The translations under genes and the position numbers were made by a program. From contig JAHEKO010000002.1 in the NCBI GenBank assembly GCA_024638355.1, positions 7,660 through 30,237 of the forward strand: a stretch of 22,578 bases of DNA, written 5' to 3'. This document shows, piece by piece, positions 1 through 7,408 of this stretch (positions within the stretch are counted from its first letter, which is position 1; every line of letters starts with the position of its first letter). The notes under the pieces are model-generated. The model searched no databases. It saw nothing but the letters and a program-made list of their open reading frames with translations, and was not told where the DNA came from. Source of the DNA: Acidobacteriota bacterium (GTDB lineage: Bacteria; Acidobacteriota; Thermoanaerobaculia; Multivoradales; JAHEKO01).

Positions 1-656
1 TGGTCGGCGCTTCCGGAGCGGGCAAGTCCTCGCTCGCCCGCTGCCTCAGCCTGCACGAACAAGCCGATACCGGCCACCTGCTCTATCGGGGCCGGAGCCT
101 CGAGGGACTCGACGAGCGCGCGCGACGCGCTGCCCGGCGGCAGATCCAGCTGGTCTTTCAGGATTCGGCCGGCGCGTTCAACCCGACCTGGTCGGCGCGC
201 ACGACGCTCGAGGAGCCGCTTCGGCTGGCCGGCCGCCTCGATCCGCCGGCGCGGCGGCGGCGCGTGGAGGAGCTGGCCGAGCTCGTCGGCCTGCCGGTCG
301 AGGCGCTGGCGCGCCGAGCGCGCGACTTCAGCGGCGGCCAGCTCAAGCGGCTCAACCTCGCCCGGGCGATGAGTATCGAGCCGAGCGTGCTGATTCTCGA
401 CGAGCCGTTCTCCGGACTCGACGTGTCGCTCAAGGCGCAGGTGGCCAACCTACTCGACAGCCTGCTCCGCGCCCGGCGCGCGGCCTGCCTCCACATCTCG
501 CACGATCTCTCGATGGTCGCGCATCTGGCCGACGAGGTGATCGTGCTGGACGCCGGCGGGATCGTCGAGCGCGGGTCCGTCGACGAGATCCTGACCCACC
601 CCGCGGCCCCGGCGACGAGACGCCTGGTCGCCGCCGGCTCACTCCGGGCGGTGTAG
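1..656 (+). CDS. Oligopeptide-type ABC transporter ATP-binding protein (5' end outside window)
   Basis: This cytoplasmic ATPase would power uptake of peptides or similar solutes through the two permeases encoded next to it. The open frame runs from the window edge, so the N-terminus is missing. The first visible residues form Walker A (GASGAGKSS). The Q-loop region reads LVFQD followed by an FNPTW segment, which is typical of OppF/DppF-like subunits. The signature is FSGGQ (bases 327-341), Walker B is VLILDEPFSGLD (from base 387), and the H-loop is LHISHDLS. All ATPase motifs are intact. The gene stops five bases before the first permease, so it is the upstream part of the same operon. Peptide importers usually have two ATPases, and the other may lie upstream. 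The substrate cannot be told from the sequence. Confidence 0.93.
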   Translation, partial: VGASGAGKSSLARCLSLHEQADTGHLLYRGRSLEGLDERARRAARRQIQLVFQDSAGAFNPTWSARTTLEEPLRLAGRLDPPARRRRVEELAELVGLPVEALARRARDFSGGQLKRLNLARAMSIEPSVLILDEPFSGLDVSLKAQVANLLDSLLRARRAACLHISHDLSMVAHLADEVIVLDAGGIVERGSVDEILTHPAAPATRRLVAAGSLRAV

Positions 657-661
657 ACCGC

Positions 662-1630
662 ATGCGCTTTCTCCTCCGACGACTCCTGCACGGCGCCGCC
701 CTGCTGCTGGGCGTCTCGCTTCTCACGTTCCTGCTGATCGAGCTTGCGCCGGGCGACTACCTGAGCCGCCTGAGGCTCGATCCCGAGGTATCCGCCGAGA
801 CGGTCGAGCTGATGAACGAGCGGCTCGCTCTCGATCGCTCGCCCGCGGCCCGCTACCTCTACTGGGTCGGCTCGCTGGCGCGGCTCGAGCTCGGCTACTC
901 CTACCGCACCGGAGAACCGGTGCTCGGAGTGGTCGCCACCGCGGCACGAAATACCCTTCTGCTGGGAGGCCTGGCCACGCTCCTGGCCTGGGCGGTCGCC
1001 CTGCCGCTCGGCATCTGGGCCGCCCACCGCCGGCGACATTGGGGCGCCGTGCTGTCGCGCGGTGCGAGCTCGGTGCTGCTGGCGGTCCCCGACGTCCTGC
1101 TCGCCCTGGCGCTCCTGCTGTTCGCGCTTCGCACCGGCTGGTTCCCGACCGGCGGCATGGTGTCGCTCGAGTTCGAGCGGGCATCGGCTCTCGGCAAGCT
1201 CGCCGACTTCGCCCATCACGCCTTCCTGCCCACCCTGGCCCTGGTTCTGGTCTCCGTGCCGACCCTCTTCCGCCACGTGCAGGCCAGCTTCGCCGAGGTC
1301 CTGCGCTCCCCCTTCCTGCGCGCGGTACGCGGCGCCGGGATTCCGGTGCGCCGCCGCATACTGCGCTACGCGCTGCCGGCGGCGGCCAATCCGCTGATCT
1401 CCCTTCTCGGGCTCTCGATCGCCTCGCTGCTCAGCGCCTCGCTGCTGATCGAGGTGATCATGACCTGGCCGGGGATCGGTCCGCTGATGCTGAACGCGGT
1501 ACTCGAGCAGGACGCCTACGTCGTGCTCGGCGGAATCATGGCGTCCACCGCCCTGCTCCTGGTCGGCAACCTGGTCGCCGATCTGCTGCTCTACCTGGTG
1601 GATCCCCGAATCCGGCAGGAGTCGAGGTGA
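662..1630 (+). CDS. Oligopeptide-type ABC transporter permease, DppB/OppB family
   Basis: An inner-membrane permease of 322 residues that would form half of the translocation channel of a peptide or solute importer. The N-terminus (RRLLHGAALLLGVSLLTFLL) is the usual first helix of the DppB family. Further hydrophobic segments follow near residues 98-120, 137-157, 190-205, 245-268 and 288-313. The EAA-type loop that docks on the ATPase is around residues 208-240 (RSPFLRAVRGAG, then ALPAAANP). The C-terminus LVDPRIR is characteristic of the family. ATG at 662 is the only sensible start. The stop codon overlaps the GTG start of the next permease (GTGA), so the two are translationally coupled. 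Length is normal for the family. Confidence 0.95.
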   Translation: MRFLLRRLLHGAALLLGVSLLTFLLIELAPGDYLSRLRLDPEVSAETVELMNERLALDRSPAARYLYWVGSLARLELGYSYRTGEPVLGVVATAARNTLLLGGLATLLAWAVALPLGIWAAHRRRHWGAVLSRGASSVLLAVPDVLLALALLLFALRTGWFPTGGMVSLEFERASALGKLADFAHHAFLPTLALVLVSVPTLFRHVQASFAEVLRSPFLRAVRGAGIPVRRRILRYALPAAANPLISLLGLSIASLLSASLLIEVIMTWPGIGPLMLNAVLEQDAYVVLGGIMASTALLLVGNLVADLLLYLVDPRIRQESR

Positions 1631-2661
1631 AGGGCTCGCTCTCCAGGCTGGCCGGGCTCGTGCTGCTCGCGCTCCACCTGGGCGCGCTGTTCGCCGAGTT
1701 CATCGCGCCGTACGGCTACGCCGACCAGAATCGCGACTTCGCCTACGCGCCGCCGACCCGGCCGCACCTGATCGACGACGAGGGGCGCTTCCACCTCGTG
1801 CCCTTCGTCTACGCCCTCGAGCCCGACGCCGACGGCCGTGGATACGTCGAGAGGCGGAGCGAGCGCTTCCCGATACGCCTCTTCGCCCGGGGCGACTCCT
1901 ACCGGCTCCTCGGCGTCTTTCCGGCGTCGCGGCACCTCTTCGGCGTCGACCAGCCCGGCCGGTTCTTCCTGCTCGGTACCGACGGCCTCGGGCGCGACCT
2001 CTTCTCGCGGCTGGTCCACGGCGGCCGGGTCTCGCTCTTCGCCGGCATTCTTGGCGCCGGCATCGCCCTGCTGCTGGGGACCCTCGTCGGCGGGCTGTCC
2101 GGCTTCTACGGCGGCGGCCTCGATCGGCTGCTGATGCGCGTCACCGAGGTCTTCATGGCCCTGCCCTGGCTCTACCTGCTGATCGCCGCACGCGCGGTGC
2201 AGCCGCTCGACACGCCGCCGGCCCGAGCCTTACTGACCGTCGTGCTGATTCTCGGCTGCTTCGGCTGGCCGCGATCCGCCCGGCTCGTTCGGGGCGTCGC
2301 CCTGAGCGCGCGCGAGCGCGAGTACGTGCGCGCCGCCCGCGGCTTCGGCGCCTCGAACCTCTACCTACTGCGCCGCCACATCCTGCCCCGTACCGCCGCG
2401 GTGGCCTGGACCCAGGGGGCGCTGCTGGTGCCCCAGTTCATCCTCGCCGAAGTCGGATTGTCGTTTCTGGGCATCGGCGTCAACCAGCCGTTACCCAGTT
2501 GGGGCAACATGCTGGGCGAGCTGCAACACTTCCATGTGCTCGCCTCCGGCTGGTGGTGGATGGTCGCCCCCGGGGTCGCGCTCATCGCGGTCATCCTGGC
2601 CTACGATCTGGTGGCGCGGGGTGCTACAGTCCCGGCCTACGATCCGGCCACGAGATCTTGA
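1627..2661 (+). CDS. Oligopeptide-type ABC transporter permease, DppC/OppC family
   Basis: The partner permease of 344 residues. I choose GTG at 1627, which overlaps the preceding stop; the frame stays open upstream but only as a shadow of the first permease. Helix 1 is at residues 8-25. The family motif LGTDGLGRDLFSR is at 116-128, and the EAA loop is at about 229-255 (EREYVRAARGFGAS, then ILPR). The stretch EVGLSFLGIGVNQPLPSWG is strongly conserved in DppC proteins. Residues 40-115 form an unusually long segment between helix 1 and the LGTD motif, predicted to lie outside the membrane on the periplasmic side. I believe this insert defines a known subfamily, but I could not check. The stop overlaps the TTG start of the binding protein. 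Confidence 0.94.
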   Translation: MKGSLSRLAGLVLLALHLGALFAEFIAPYGYADQNRDFAYAPPTRPHLIDDEGRFHLVPFVYALEPDADGRGYVERRSERFPIRLFARGDSYRLLGVFPASRHLFGVDQPGRFFLLGTDGLGRDLFSRLVHGGRVSLFAGILGAGIALLLGTLVGGLSGFYGGGLDRLLMRVTEVFMALPWLYLLIAARAVQPLDTPPARALLTVVLILGCFGWPRSARLVRGVALSAREREYVRAARGFGASNLYLLRRHILPRTAAVAWTQGALLVPQFILAEVGLSFLGIGVNQPLPSWGNMLGELQHFHVLASGWWWMVAPGVALIAVILAYDLVARGATVPAYDPATRS

Positions 2662-4424
2662 ACCGTTCCGACCGCATACCGCGGCTGCTCGCCGCCCTCA
2701 GCTTGCTGTCGATGCTCGCCTGCGGCCGATCGGCCGACGACGGCCGGACGCCGGAGCCGGCCGCAGCCGAAGCACCGGCGGGAAGGCCGGGAGGCCGTCT
2801 CGTCGCGGCGCTCAGAGCCGAGCCCGACACGCTCAATCCGCTCTTCGTCGCGAATCGCACGGCGCAGACCCTTCGCTACCTGACCAGCGCCGATCTGATC
2901 CATATCAATCGGTACACCCAGGAGGTGGAGCCCGCCCTGGCCGAGAGCTGGTCGGTGTCGGACGACGGAACGCTCTACACCCTGAATCTGCGCCGCGGCA
3001 TACGCTTTTCGGACGGCGAGCCGTTCGATGCCGACGACGTGGTCTTCAGCTTCGCGGTCCACCTCGATCCCGAGGTCGGCTCCTCGAACCGGCAGCTGCT
3101 GATGGTCGCGGGCGAGCCGATCCGGGTAGAGAAGATCGACAGCCACACCGTGACCTTCGAGCTCGCCGCGCCCTACGCGGTCGGCGAGCGTATCTTCGAC
3201 AGCGTCGCCATCGTCCCCCAGCACCTGCTCGCCGAGAGCTACGCGAGCGGCACGCTGGGCACGGCCTGGGGCCTGGGCACGCCCCCCGAGCAGATCGCCG
3301 GGCTCGGCCCCTTCCAGCCGACCTCCTACCGCCCCGGCGAGCGGCTGACGCTCGCGCGCAACCCTCACTACTGGCGCCGGGATCAAGCCGGGAACCCGCT
3401 GCCCTATCTCGATGAGCTGGTGTTCCTGGTGGTGGCGAGCGAGGACGCCCAGGCGATTCGCTTCCAGAACGGCGAGGTCGACATCGTCAGCGGCCTCAGC
3501 GCCGAGAACTTCGCCGCGCTCGAGGCGCGGGGTCCCGACGCAAGCTACGTCCTGACGGACCTCGGCGCCGGCCTCGCCTACAACTTCCTCTTCTTCAACC
3601 TCAACGACCTGGCCGACGCCGACCTTCCAGAGGTCGCCGCCCGCCAGAAGTGGTTCCGGCAGCGCGACTTTCGTCGGGCGGTTCATCAGGCTATCGATCG
3701 GCAGGGGATTCGCCGCCTCGTCTACAGCGACCGCGCAACCGTGATCGACAGCCCGGTCACCTCCGGCAACCGGCTCTGGCGCAACGAGCGAATCGCGCCG
3801 GTAAGCCGGTCGATCGACGGCGCTCGCAGGCTGCTGGCGGAAGCCGGATTCTCCTGGAACGAAGACGAGCAGCTGGTCGACGCGGCGGGCACGCCGGTCG
3901 AGTTCACCATCATCACCAACTCGAGCAACACGCAGCGGCTCGAGATCGCGGCGATCGTGCAGGAGGACCTGCGGCAGCTCGGGATGAGCGTCCAGGTCGT
4001 GCCGCTCGAGTTCCGCACCATGGTCGATCGGCTGCTCAACTCGTGCGACTACGACGCCTGCGTGCTCGGCCTCGGTGGCGGCGACGTCGACCCCAACTCT
4101 TCGATGGCCGTCTGGCTGAGCTCGGGCGCGAGTCACCTGTGGGCGCTGAGACAGGAGACCCCGGCCACGCCCTGGGAGGCGGAGATCGACTCGCTGATGA
4201 ACCGCCAGCTCGCCGAGATGGACCCGGTCGAGCGCAAACGGCTCTTCGACCGGGTCCAGGAGATCCTCGCCGAGGAGCTGCCGTTCATCTGGATCGTCAG
4301 CCCCAACGTCCTGGCCGGCGCCCATCGGGACCTCGGCAACTTCCGGCCGGCCGTTCTCGAGCCGAGCGCGCTGTGGAACGCCTACGAGCTCTTCTGGAAA
4401 AACTCCAACAAAAACCTGGATTGA
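2658..4424 (+). CDS. ABC transporter substrate-binding lipoprotein, family 5
   Basis: A 588-residue solute receptor that would deliver peptides or related ligands to the two permeases from the periplasmic face. I choose TTG at 2658, overlapping the previous stop (TTGA). From there the protein begins with a basic then hydrophobic stretch ending in LSMLAC, a lipobox-like site with Cys22 as the likely lipidated residue. A proline/alanine-rich linker follows at about residues 31-46. The family 5 signature is at residues 91-133 (EPALAESW, then GTLYTLNLRRGIRFSDG and DADDVVFSF). The length is slightly above that of DppA/OppA. Peptides, nickel, sugars and other ligands are all bound by this family, so specificity is unknown. 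A TACAGT box at 2625-2630 inside the permease gene could be an internal promoter, but this is weak. Confidence 0.93.
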   Translation: MNRSDRIPRLLAALSLLSMLACGRSADDGRTPEPAAAEAPAGRPGGRLVAALRAEPDTLNPLFVANRTAQTLRYLTSADLIHINRYTQEVEPALAESWSVSDDGTLYTLNLRRGIRFSDGEPFDADDVVFSFAVHLDPEVGSSNRQLLMVAGEPIRVEKIDSHTVTFELAAPYAVGERIFDSVAIVPQHLLAESYASGTLGTAWGLGTPPEQIAGLGPFQPTSYRPGERLTLARNPHYWRRDQAGNPLPYLDELVFLVVASEDAQAIRFQNGEVDIVSGLSAENFAALEARGPDASYVLTDLGAGLAYNFLFFNLNDLADADLPEVAARQKWFRQRDFRRAVHQAIDRQGIRRLVYSDRATVIDSPVTSGNRLWRNERIAPVSRSIDGARRLLAEAGFSWNEDEQLVDAAGTPVEFTIITNSSNTQRLEIAAIVQEDLRQLGMSVQVVPLEFRTMVDRLLNSCDYDACVLGLGGGDVDPNSSMAVWLSSGASHLWALRQETPATPWEAEIDSLMNRQLAEMDPVERKRLFDRVQEILAEELPFIWIVSPNVLAGAHRDLGNFRPAVLEPSALWNAYELFWKNSNKNLD

Positions 4425-4450
4425 TACTGGCTCAGAGGCCGGTGGCGTGG

Positions 4451-4456
4451 TACCAT
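4451..4456 (+). promoter_or_regulatory. Candidate -10 element for the HU gene
   Basis: The box TACCAT, in the context GGTACCATCCCG, matches the TANNATC[GC] pattern found before several other genes in this window. No convincing -35 element is visible. If real, transcription would start near 4463 and give a leader of roughly 180 bases before the HU start codon. Confidence 0.35.
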
Positions 4457-4524
4457 CCCGCCATCAGATAGTGGTCCGAGTCTGAAAGCGTCGCTTGCGG
4501 CGCCGGCCCGAGGACCGACAGAAC

Positions 4525-4608
4525 GCTCCCAGGTGGAGCCTCTGCTTGAGCAGAAACCAAGGACAGCATCCCATTTTTTAACTTGGAGGGAGCCTCCCGC
4601 GCGGGAGG
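4525..4608 (+). other. Structured leader of the HU gene (alternative hairpins)
   Basis: Several stems lie between the binding-protein stop and the HU start. One is GCTCC/GGAGC (4525-4529 with 4535-4539). Another is TCTGC/GCAGA (4541-4545 with 4550-4554). Then comes a perfect 16-base palindrome, CCTCCCGCGCGGGAGG (4593-4608). The left arm of that palindrome can alternatively pair with GGAGG at 4585-4589 around a three-base loop, so two structures are mutually exclusive just ahead of the ribosome site at 4630. A run of six T (4574-4579) lies between the stems but is not directly behind one. Regulation by this leader is only inferred. Confidence 0.35.
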
Positions 4609-4640
4609 GCCATCCGCGAAGAGCAAGAGAAGGAGACCGC

Positions 4641-4934
4641 ATGAATAAAGCTGAATTGGCCGAGAAGCTCGCCAAGAAGTGTGACATCTCGCAGGCGAAG
4701 GCCGCAGAGATCGTGGCCACGATCTTCGAGACGAAGCCCGGTCACGGCATCATCGCCACCGAGCTCGATGGCGGGCGCAAGGTACAGCTGGCGGGTTTCG
4801 GGTCGTTCGGCACCAAGAGCCGCGCGGGCCGCAAGGGCCGCAACCCGGCCACCGGTGAAGAGATCTACATCGAGGCCAAGAAGTACGCGTACTTCAAGCC
4901 CGCCAAGGGCCTGAAGGACCGCGTCGCGGACTGA
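4641..4934 (+). CDS. HU-family histone-like DNA-binding protein
   Basis: A 97-residue nucleoid protein that binds and bends DNA as a dimer. The start ATG at 4641 has a strong ribosome site, AAGGAG at 4630-4635. The N-terminus MNKAELAEKLAKKCDIS is the usual helical dimerisation region. The HU/IHF signature follows at about residues 49-72 (QLAGFGSF, then GRNPATGEE), including the intercalating proline at residue 69 on the beta arm. The C-terminus FKPAKGLKDRV is also standard. It is a few residues longer than typical HU, with the extra length before the beta arm (about residues 31-46). It stands alone between a long structured leader and a strong terminator, as expected for a highly expressed single gene. 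Confidence 0.95.
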   Translation: MNKAELAEKLAKKCDISQAKAAEIVATIFETKPGHGIIATELDGGRKVQLAGFGSFGTKSRAGRKGRNPATGEEIYIEAKKYAYFKPAKGLKDRVAD

Positions 4935-4963
4935 ACCGCGTCCGCAAGCCCAACGTTTGGGAG

Positions 4964-4997
4964 CCCCGGCACGGCGCCTCGCCGTGGCGGGGTTTTT
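4964..4997 (+). terminator. Rho-independent terminator of the HU gene
   Basis: The outer stem CCCCG/CGGGG (4964-4968 with 4988-4992) and inner stem CACGGCG/CGCCGTG (4970-4976 with 4980-4986) are separated by a single G-G mismatch. The loop is CCT and five T follow at 4993-4997. It begins about 30 bases after the HU stop codon. This is the clearest intrinsic terminator in the window. Confidence 0.9.
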
Positions 4998-5001
4998 CTC
5001 T

Positions 5002-5496
5002 TTGTCCCCGTTCGACTACTACCACCGGCTGAGCCCGAAGCTGCAGCGAGTCTACCGTCGGAGCGACGAGTTGACCGAGGTCCCCTTGCCCTCGGCGTCT
5101 ACGCTGCGGCCGCTGGCGCTCTCGGCCGCCGAAGCGCTGGCCGAAGACCGCCAGCGAGCCCTCGAGACCGCCTGCCAGAAGCTGGTCGACGGCATCAACG
5201 AGCAGCTCGGCGCCCCGCCGGCGAAGGTGCGAGTGCTGGCCAAGCGCCCGTCGCGTACATGGGGCGAGCTCCACGGGCTCTACGAGCCGCCGGACGACGG
5301 CCGGCCGGCGCGGCTCACCGTCTGGATGCGAACCGCCCAGCGCCGCCAGATAGTGGCCTTCAAGGCGTTCATCCGCACCCTCTTCCACGAGCTCTGTCAC
5401 CACCTCGACTACGAGCACTTCGGCCTCGCCGACTCGCTCCACACCGAGGGGTTCTTCAAACGCGAGTCGAGCCTCTTTCACCAGATCGCCGGCTAG
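5002..5496 (+). CDS. SprT-like zinc metalloprotease domain protein
   Basis: A small putative cytoplasmic metallopeptidase, 164 residues from TTG at 5002. The motif HELCH (His129-Glu130-x-x-His133) is the zinc-binding HExxH signature, and HTEGFFKRESSL near residues 147-158 may supply a third ligand. The mix of an SprT-type HExxH helix with a compact N-terminal region resembles small SprT-like proteins of uncertain role. The start is unsure. The same frame opens at TTG 4957, but that position lies just before and runs through the HU terminator, so I prefer the first start codon after it; GTG at 4984 is another option. There is no strong ribosome site. No signal peptide or membrane segment is visible. 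The substrate is unknown. Confidence 0.75.
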   Translation: MSPFDYYHRLSPKLQRVYRRSDELTEVPLPSASTLRPLALSAAEALAEDRQRALETACQKLVDGINEQLGAPPAKVRVLAKRPSRTWGELHGLYEPPDDGRPARLTVWMRTAQRRQIVAFKAFIRTLFHELCHHLDYEHFGLADSLHTEGFFKRESSLFHQIAG

Positions 5497-5498
5497 CG

Positions 5499-5531
5499 CC
5501 GACCCTCCTGGCCGATCGGCGAGAGGGTCGG
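5499..5531. terminator. Likely bidirectional terminator between convergent genes
   Basis: A perfect 9-base-pair stem, CCGACCCTC/GAGGGTCGG (5499-5507 with 5523-5531), encloses the perfect palindrome GCCGATCGGC (5511-5520). It fills the 36-base gap between the converging SprT-like and amidotransferase genes. There is no T-run on either strand, so termination strength is uncertain. Confidence 0.6.
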
Positions 5532-5532
5532 G

Positions 5533-6267
5533 CTACGGTCGGTTGCGCACGATCTCCATGAAACGACTGAGCATGCCGGAGGTGTGGGGGCTCTCGGCGA
5601 AACGCTCGAGGGTCGCCTCGGCATCGCTGTCCGCGAGGTTCTTGTAGCCCTCGAGATAGGTCTCGAATCGCTCGCGATTCTCCGCCCGGTTCATCTCGGG
5701 ATGGAATTGCGTGGCCCAGATCGGCTTGCCCACCATGCGGAACGCCTGGTAGGGGCACAGCTCGCTCGAGGCCAGGTGGATGGCGCCCGACGGCAAACGG
5801 CGGGCCCGATCCTTGCGCCCCATCTGGGCGGCGAACCGCTCGGGCAGATAGCCGGTCAGCGGATCGGCCTGGCCCGCCTGGGTGAGCGTCAGCTCGTAGG
5901 TCCCGACCTCGGTTCGCTCGGGGTCGTAGATGATCTCGCCTCCCAGCGCTTCCACCATGCACTGGAAGCCGAAGCAGGACGCGAAGGTCGGGAACGAGCG
6001 CTCGGTCACCTCCACCAGGAGGGCCAGGAGCGCCGAGAACTGCGGCAGATCGCGCTCCGAGACGAGAAAGTCACCGCTGCCGCCGATCATCAAGACGTCG
6101 TACCCGGCGACGACCGAGAACGCCGGCGGCCCCTTGAGCAGATCCCAGCAGACGATGCGCCGGGGCTCGACCGACAGCTTGTCGGCAAAGCAGCGCTGCT
6201 CCTGCTCGCGCATCGGATCGTCCGGATGACGGGCTTGCAGGAGCAGAAAGCGCGCCTCGTCGTTCAT
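5533..6267 (-). CDS. Class I glutamine amidotransferase-like protein (GMP synthase-like)
   Basis: A 244-residue protein with the class I glutamine amidotransferase fold, which releases ammonia from glutamine or hydrolyses related gamma-glutamyl bonds in the cytoplasm. The nucleophile elbow reads SCFGFQ with Cys98. The other triad members lie in QFHPEM (His189 and Glu191). The family oxyanion segment appears as MIGGSGDF at 60-67. All three catalytic residues are therefore present. There is no synthetase domain and no biosynthetic neighbour, so it is a stand-alone member like those annotated as GMP synthase-like, whose acceptors vary. The ATG at 6267 is chosen because the longer open frame upstream is only a shadow of the next gene. 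A TAGAAT box lies seven bases before this ATG. Confidence 0.9.
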   Translation of the reverse strand: MNDEARFLLLQARHPDDPMREQEQRCFADKLSVEPRRIVCWDLLKGPPAFSVVAGYDVLMIGGSGDFLVSERDLPQFSALLALLVEVTERSFPTFASCFGFQCMVEALGGEIIYDPERTEVGTYELTLTQAGQADPLTGYLPERFAAQMGRKDRARRLPSGAIHLASSELCPYQAFRMVGKPIWATQFHPEMNRAENRERFETYLEGYKNLADSDAEATLERFAESPHTSGMLSRFMEIVRNRP

Positions 6268-6274
6268 GGCGCGG

Positions 6275-6280
6275 ATTCTA
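6275..6280 (-). promoter_or_regulatory. Candidate -10 element for the amidotransferase gene
   Basis: On the minus strand the sequence reads GGCTAGAATCCGCG, with TAGAAT ending seven bases before the ATG at 6267. A transcript starting the usual distance downstream would begin at or next to the start codon, so the message may be leaderless. No ribosome site is visible before this ATG, which agrees with that idea. Confidence 0.5.
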
Positions 6281-6302
6281 GCCGCAGCGCCCGGGCGGCG
6301 AC

Positions 6303-6779
6303 TCAGTCGACGACCCGGTCGGCCAGGCGAGCGAGGGCCCGGGCCGGGATCGCGACGTCGATCGACGTGCCGGGCTCTTCGATCTCGATCCGCAGCTTGC
6401 CGGCCGCCTTCGACACCCTGACGCGCTCGCGGCCGTCGATGACCTCGACCAGGGTCGCGTCGGGCAGTTCGTCGATCTCGCCCAGGAGCCCGACCAGGAC
6501 CGGACCGACTTCTCCGAGGTCGACGCCGAGACCGTCGACCTCGAGACCACCGCCCAACCCGGCGGTGTAGACGGCCGGAATCGCCGCCGAGGCGAGGGCG
6601 GCGTCCACCACCGCCATCGGCACCGGCAGGTAGAGATCGAACCCCGCGCTCCGATCGACCACCCGCACGGTCATCAGACCGCCGAGCGCGTAGACCGCCG
6701 TGACGACGAGCAGCCAACCGGCGAGCGTGGTCGCCGCCACGGCGCCGAGCACGGCCCAGATCTTGGCCGTTCGGGTCAT
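6303..6779 (-). CDS. Membrane-anchored repeat-module protein, function unknown
   Basis: I do not recognise this 158-residue protein. It has one hydrophobic segment at about residues 7-35, with a basic start (MTRTAK), so it is predicted to be anchored in the inner membrane with the rest outside the cytoplasm. The soluble part contains the same module seen twice in the upstream protein. The pattern is VRVVDR with LPVPMAVVDAAL (residues 38-62), then VEVIDGRERVRV (111-122), then IDVAIPARALARLAD (140-154). The glycine-rich part at about 74-90 is specific to this copy. The start ATG overlaps the stop of the upstream gene (ATGA), so the two are translationally coupled and probably work together. Confidence 0.7.
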   Translation of the reverse strand: MTRTAKIWAVLGAVAATTLAGWLLVVTAVYALGGLMTVRVVDRSAGFDLYLPVPMAVVDAALASAAIPAVYTAGLGGGLEVDGLGVDLGEVGPVLVGLLGEIDELPDATLVEVIDGRERVRVSKAAGKLRIEIEEPGTSIDVAIPARALARLADRVVD

Positions 6780-7330
6780 CGGCCGGCGGCCTCCGGCGCG
6801 CGGTCCACCCAGACCCGCACCGACTCGTCGCCGCCCTGGACCGTTACCAGCTCGCCCTCGCCCTGCTCGGCGAGGGCGCGCAGCGCGGCCTCGAAGTCGA
6901 ACGCGCCCTCGCGGCCGAGGAGAGCGTCGACCACCTCGAGCGGCATCCGCACGTCGACGTCGTCCTGGCGATCGCGAACCCGCACGAAGAAGAAGCCGTC
7001 CTCCTTCCACACCCGCACCGACTCGTCCTTCTCTTCGACGGTCACGAACTCCATGTCCGGTCCGTCGCGCAGCTCCAGCCAGAGCTCACGCATCTCCGAA
7101 TAGCTCAGCCGGCGGTTGCCGATGTCGACCGCGTTCTCGGAGATGTGCCCGTCGACGTCGATCATCGGCAGCGCCCGGTCGAGCAGCCGGAACGGCAAGT
7201 TGACCGCGACCTTGACGTCGTCGCGCTCGCTGACCCGTACATGCAGCCAGAGGTCCGAGTCGGCGCCGGCGGCGCCCAGGGGCGCGAGCAGCAGGGTGGC
7301 GAGAAACGCGAGGGATGGTAGACGGTTCAT
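6776..7330 (-). CDS. Exported protein with two repeat modules, function unknown
   Basis: This 184-residue protein starts with a clear signal peptide (basic MNR, hydrophobic core, likely cut after AAGA at about residue 23), so it is exported. The mature part is an internal duplication. The element VRVSERDDVKVAVNLP...LLDRAL (31-54) recurs as VRVRDRQDDVDVRMP...VVDALL (116-138). The element FVTVEEKDESVRVW (95-108) recurs as LVTVQGGDESVRVW (161-174). A third copy forms the soluble part of the next gene. The alternating charged and hydrophobic residues suggest beta strands followed by a short helix. The start at 7330 has a good ribosome site, AGGAGG at 7345-7340 on the minus strand. I know no family name for it. 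Confidence 0.72.
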   Translation of the reverse strand: MNRLPSLAFLATLLLAPLGAAGADSDLWLHVRVSERDDVKVAVNLPFRLLDRALPMIDVDGHISENAVDIGNRRLSYSEMRELWLELRDGPDMEFVTVEEKDESVRVWKEDGFFFVRVRDRQDDVDVRMPLEVVDALLGREGAFDFEAALRALAEQGEGELVTVQGGDESVRVWVDRAPEAAGR

Positions 7331-7379
7331 GTCGGAGATCCTCCTGTCGACGCCGGGCCGTACCGCCCGACTCCCCCTT

Positions 7380-7408
7380 AACGACGAGACCGGCGCCCGG
7401 AAAGTTTC
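7380..7408 (-). promoter_or_regulatory. Candidate ECF-sigma-type promoter for the repeat-module pair
   Basis: On the minus strand GAAACTTT (7408-7401) is followed after 14 bases by CGTCGTT (7386-7380). This resembles extracytoplasmic-function sigma promoters, which typically have a GGAAC-type -35 and a CGTC-type -10. A GACCGG/CCGGTC inverted repeat (7388-7393 with 7412-7417) brackets the -35 half. The start site would be near 7373, leaving a leader of about 40 bases that includes the ribosome site. No sigma factor gene is in the window. Confidence 0.45.

Noticed and set aside
2637..4325. Long minus-strand open frame opposite the binding-protein gene
   Set aside because: Same mirror effect; no recognisable domain and a residue composition typical of antisense frames.
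4574..4579. Run of six T after the binding-protein gene as an intrinsic terminator
   Set aside because: The nearest stem ends about 20 bases earlier and is only five base pairs, so it does not form a proper terminator.
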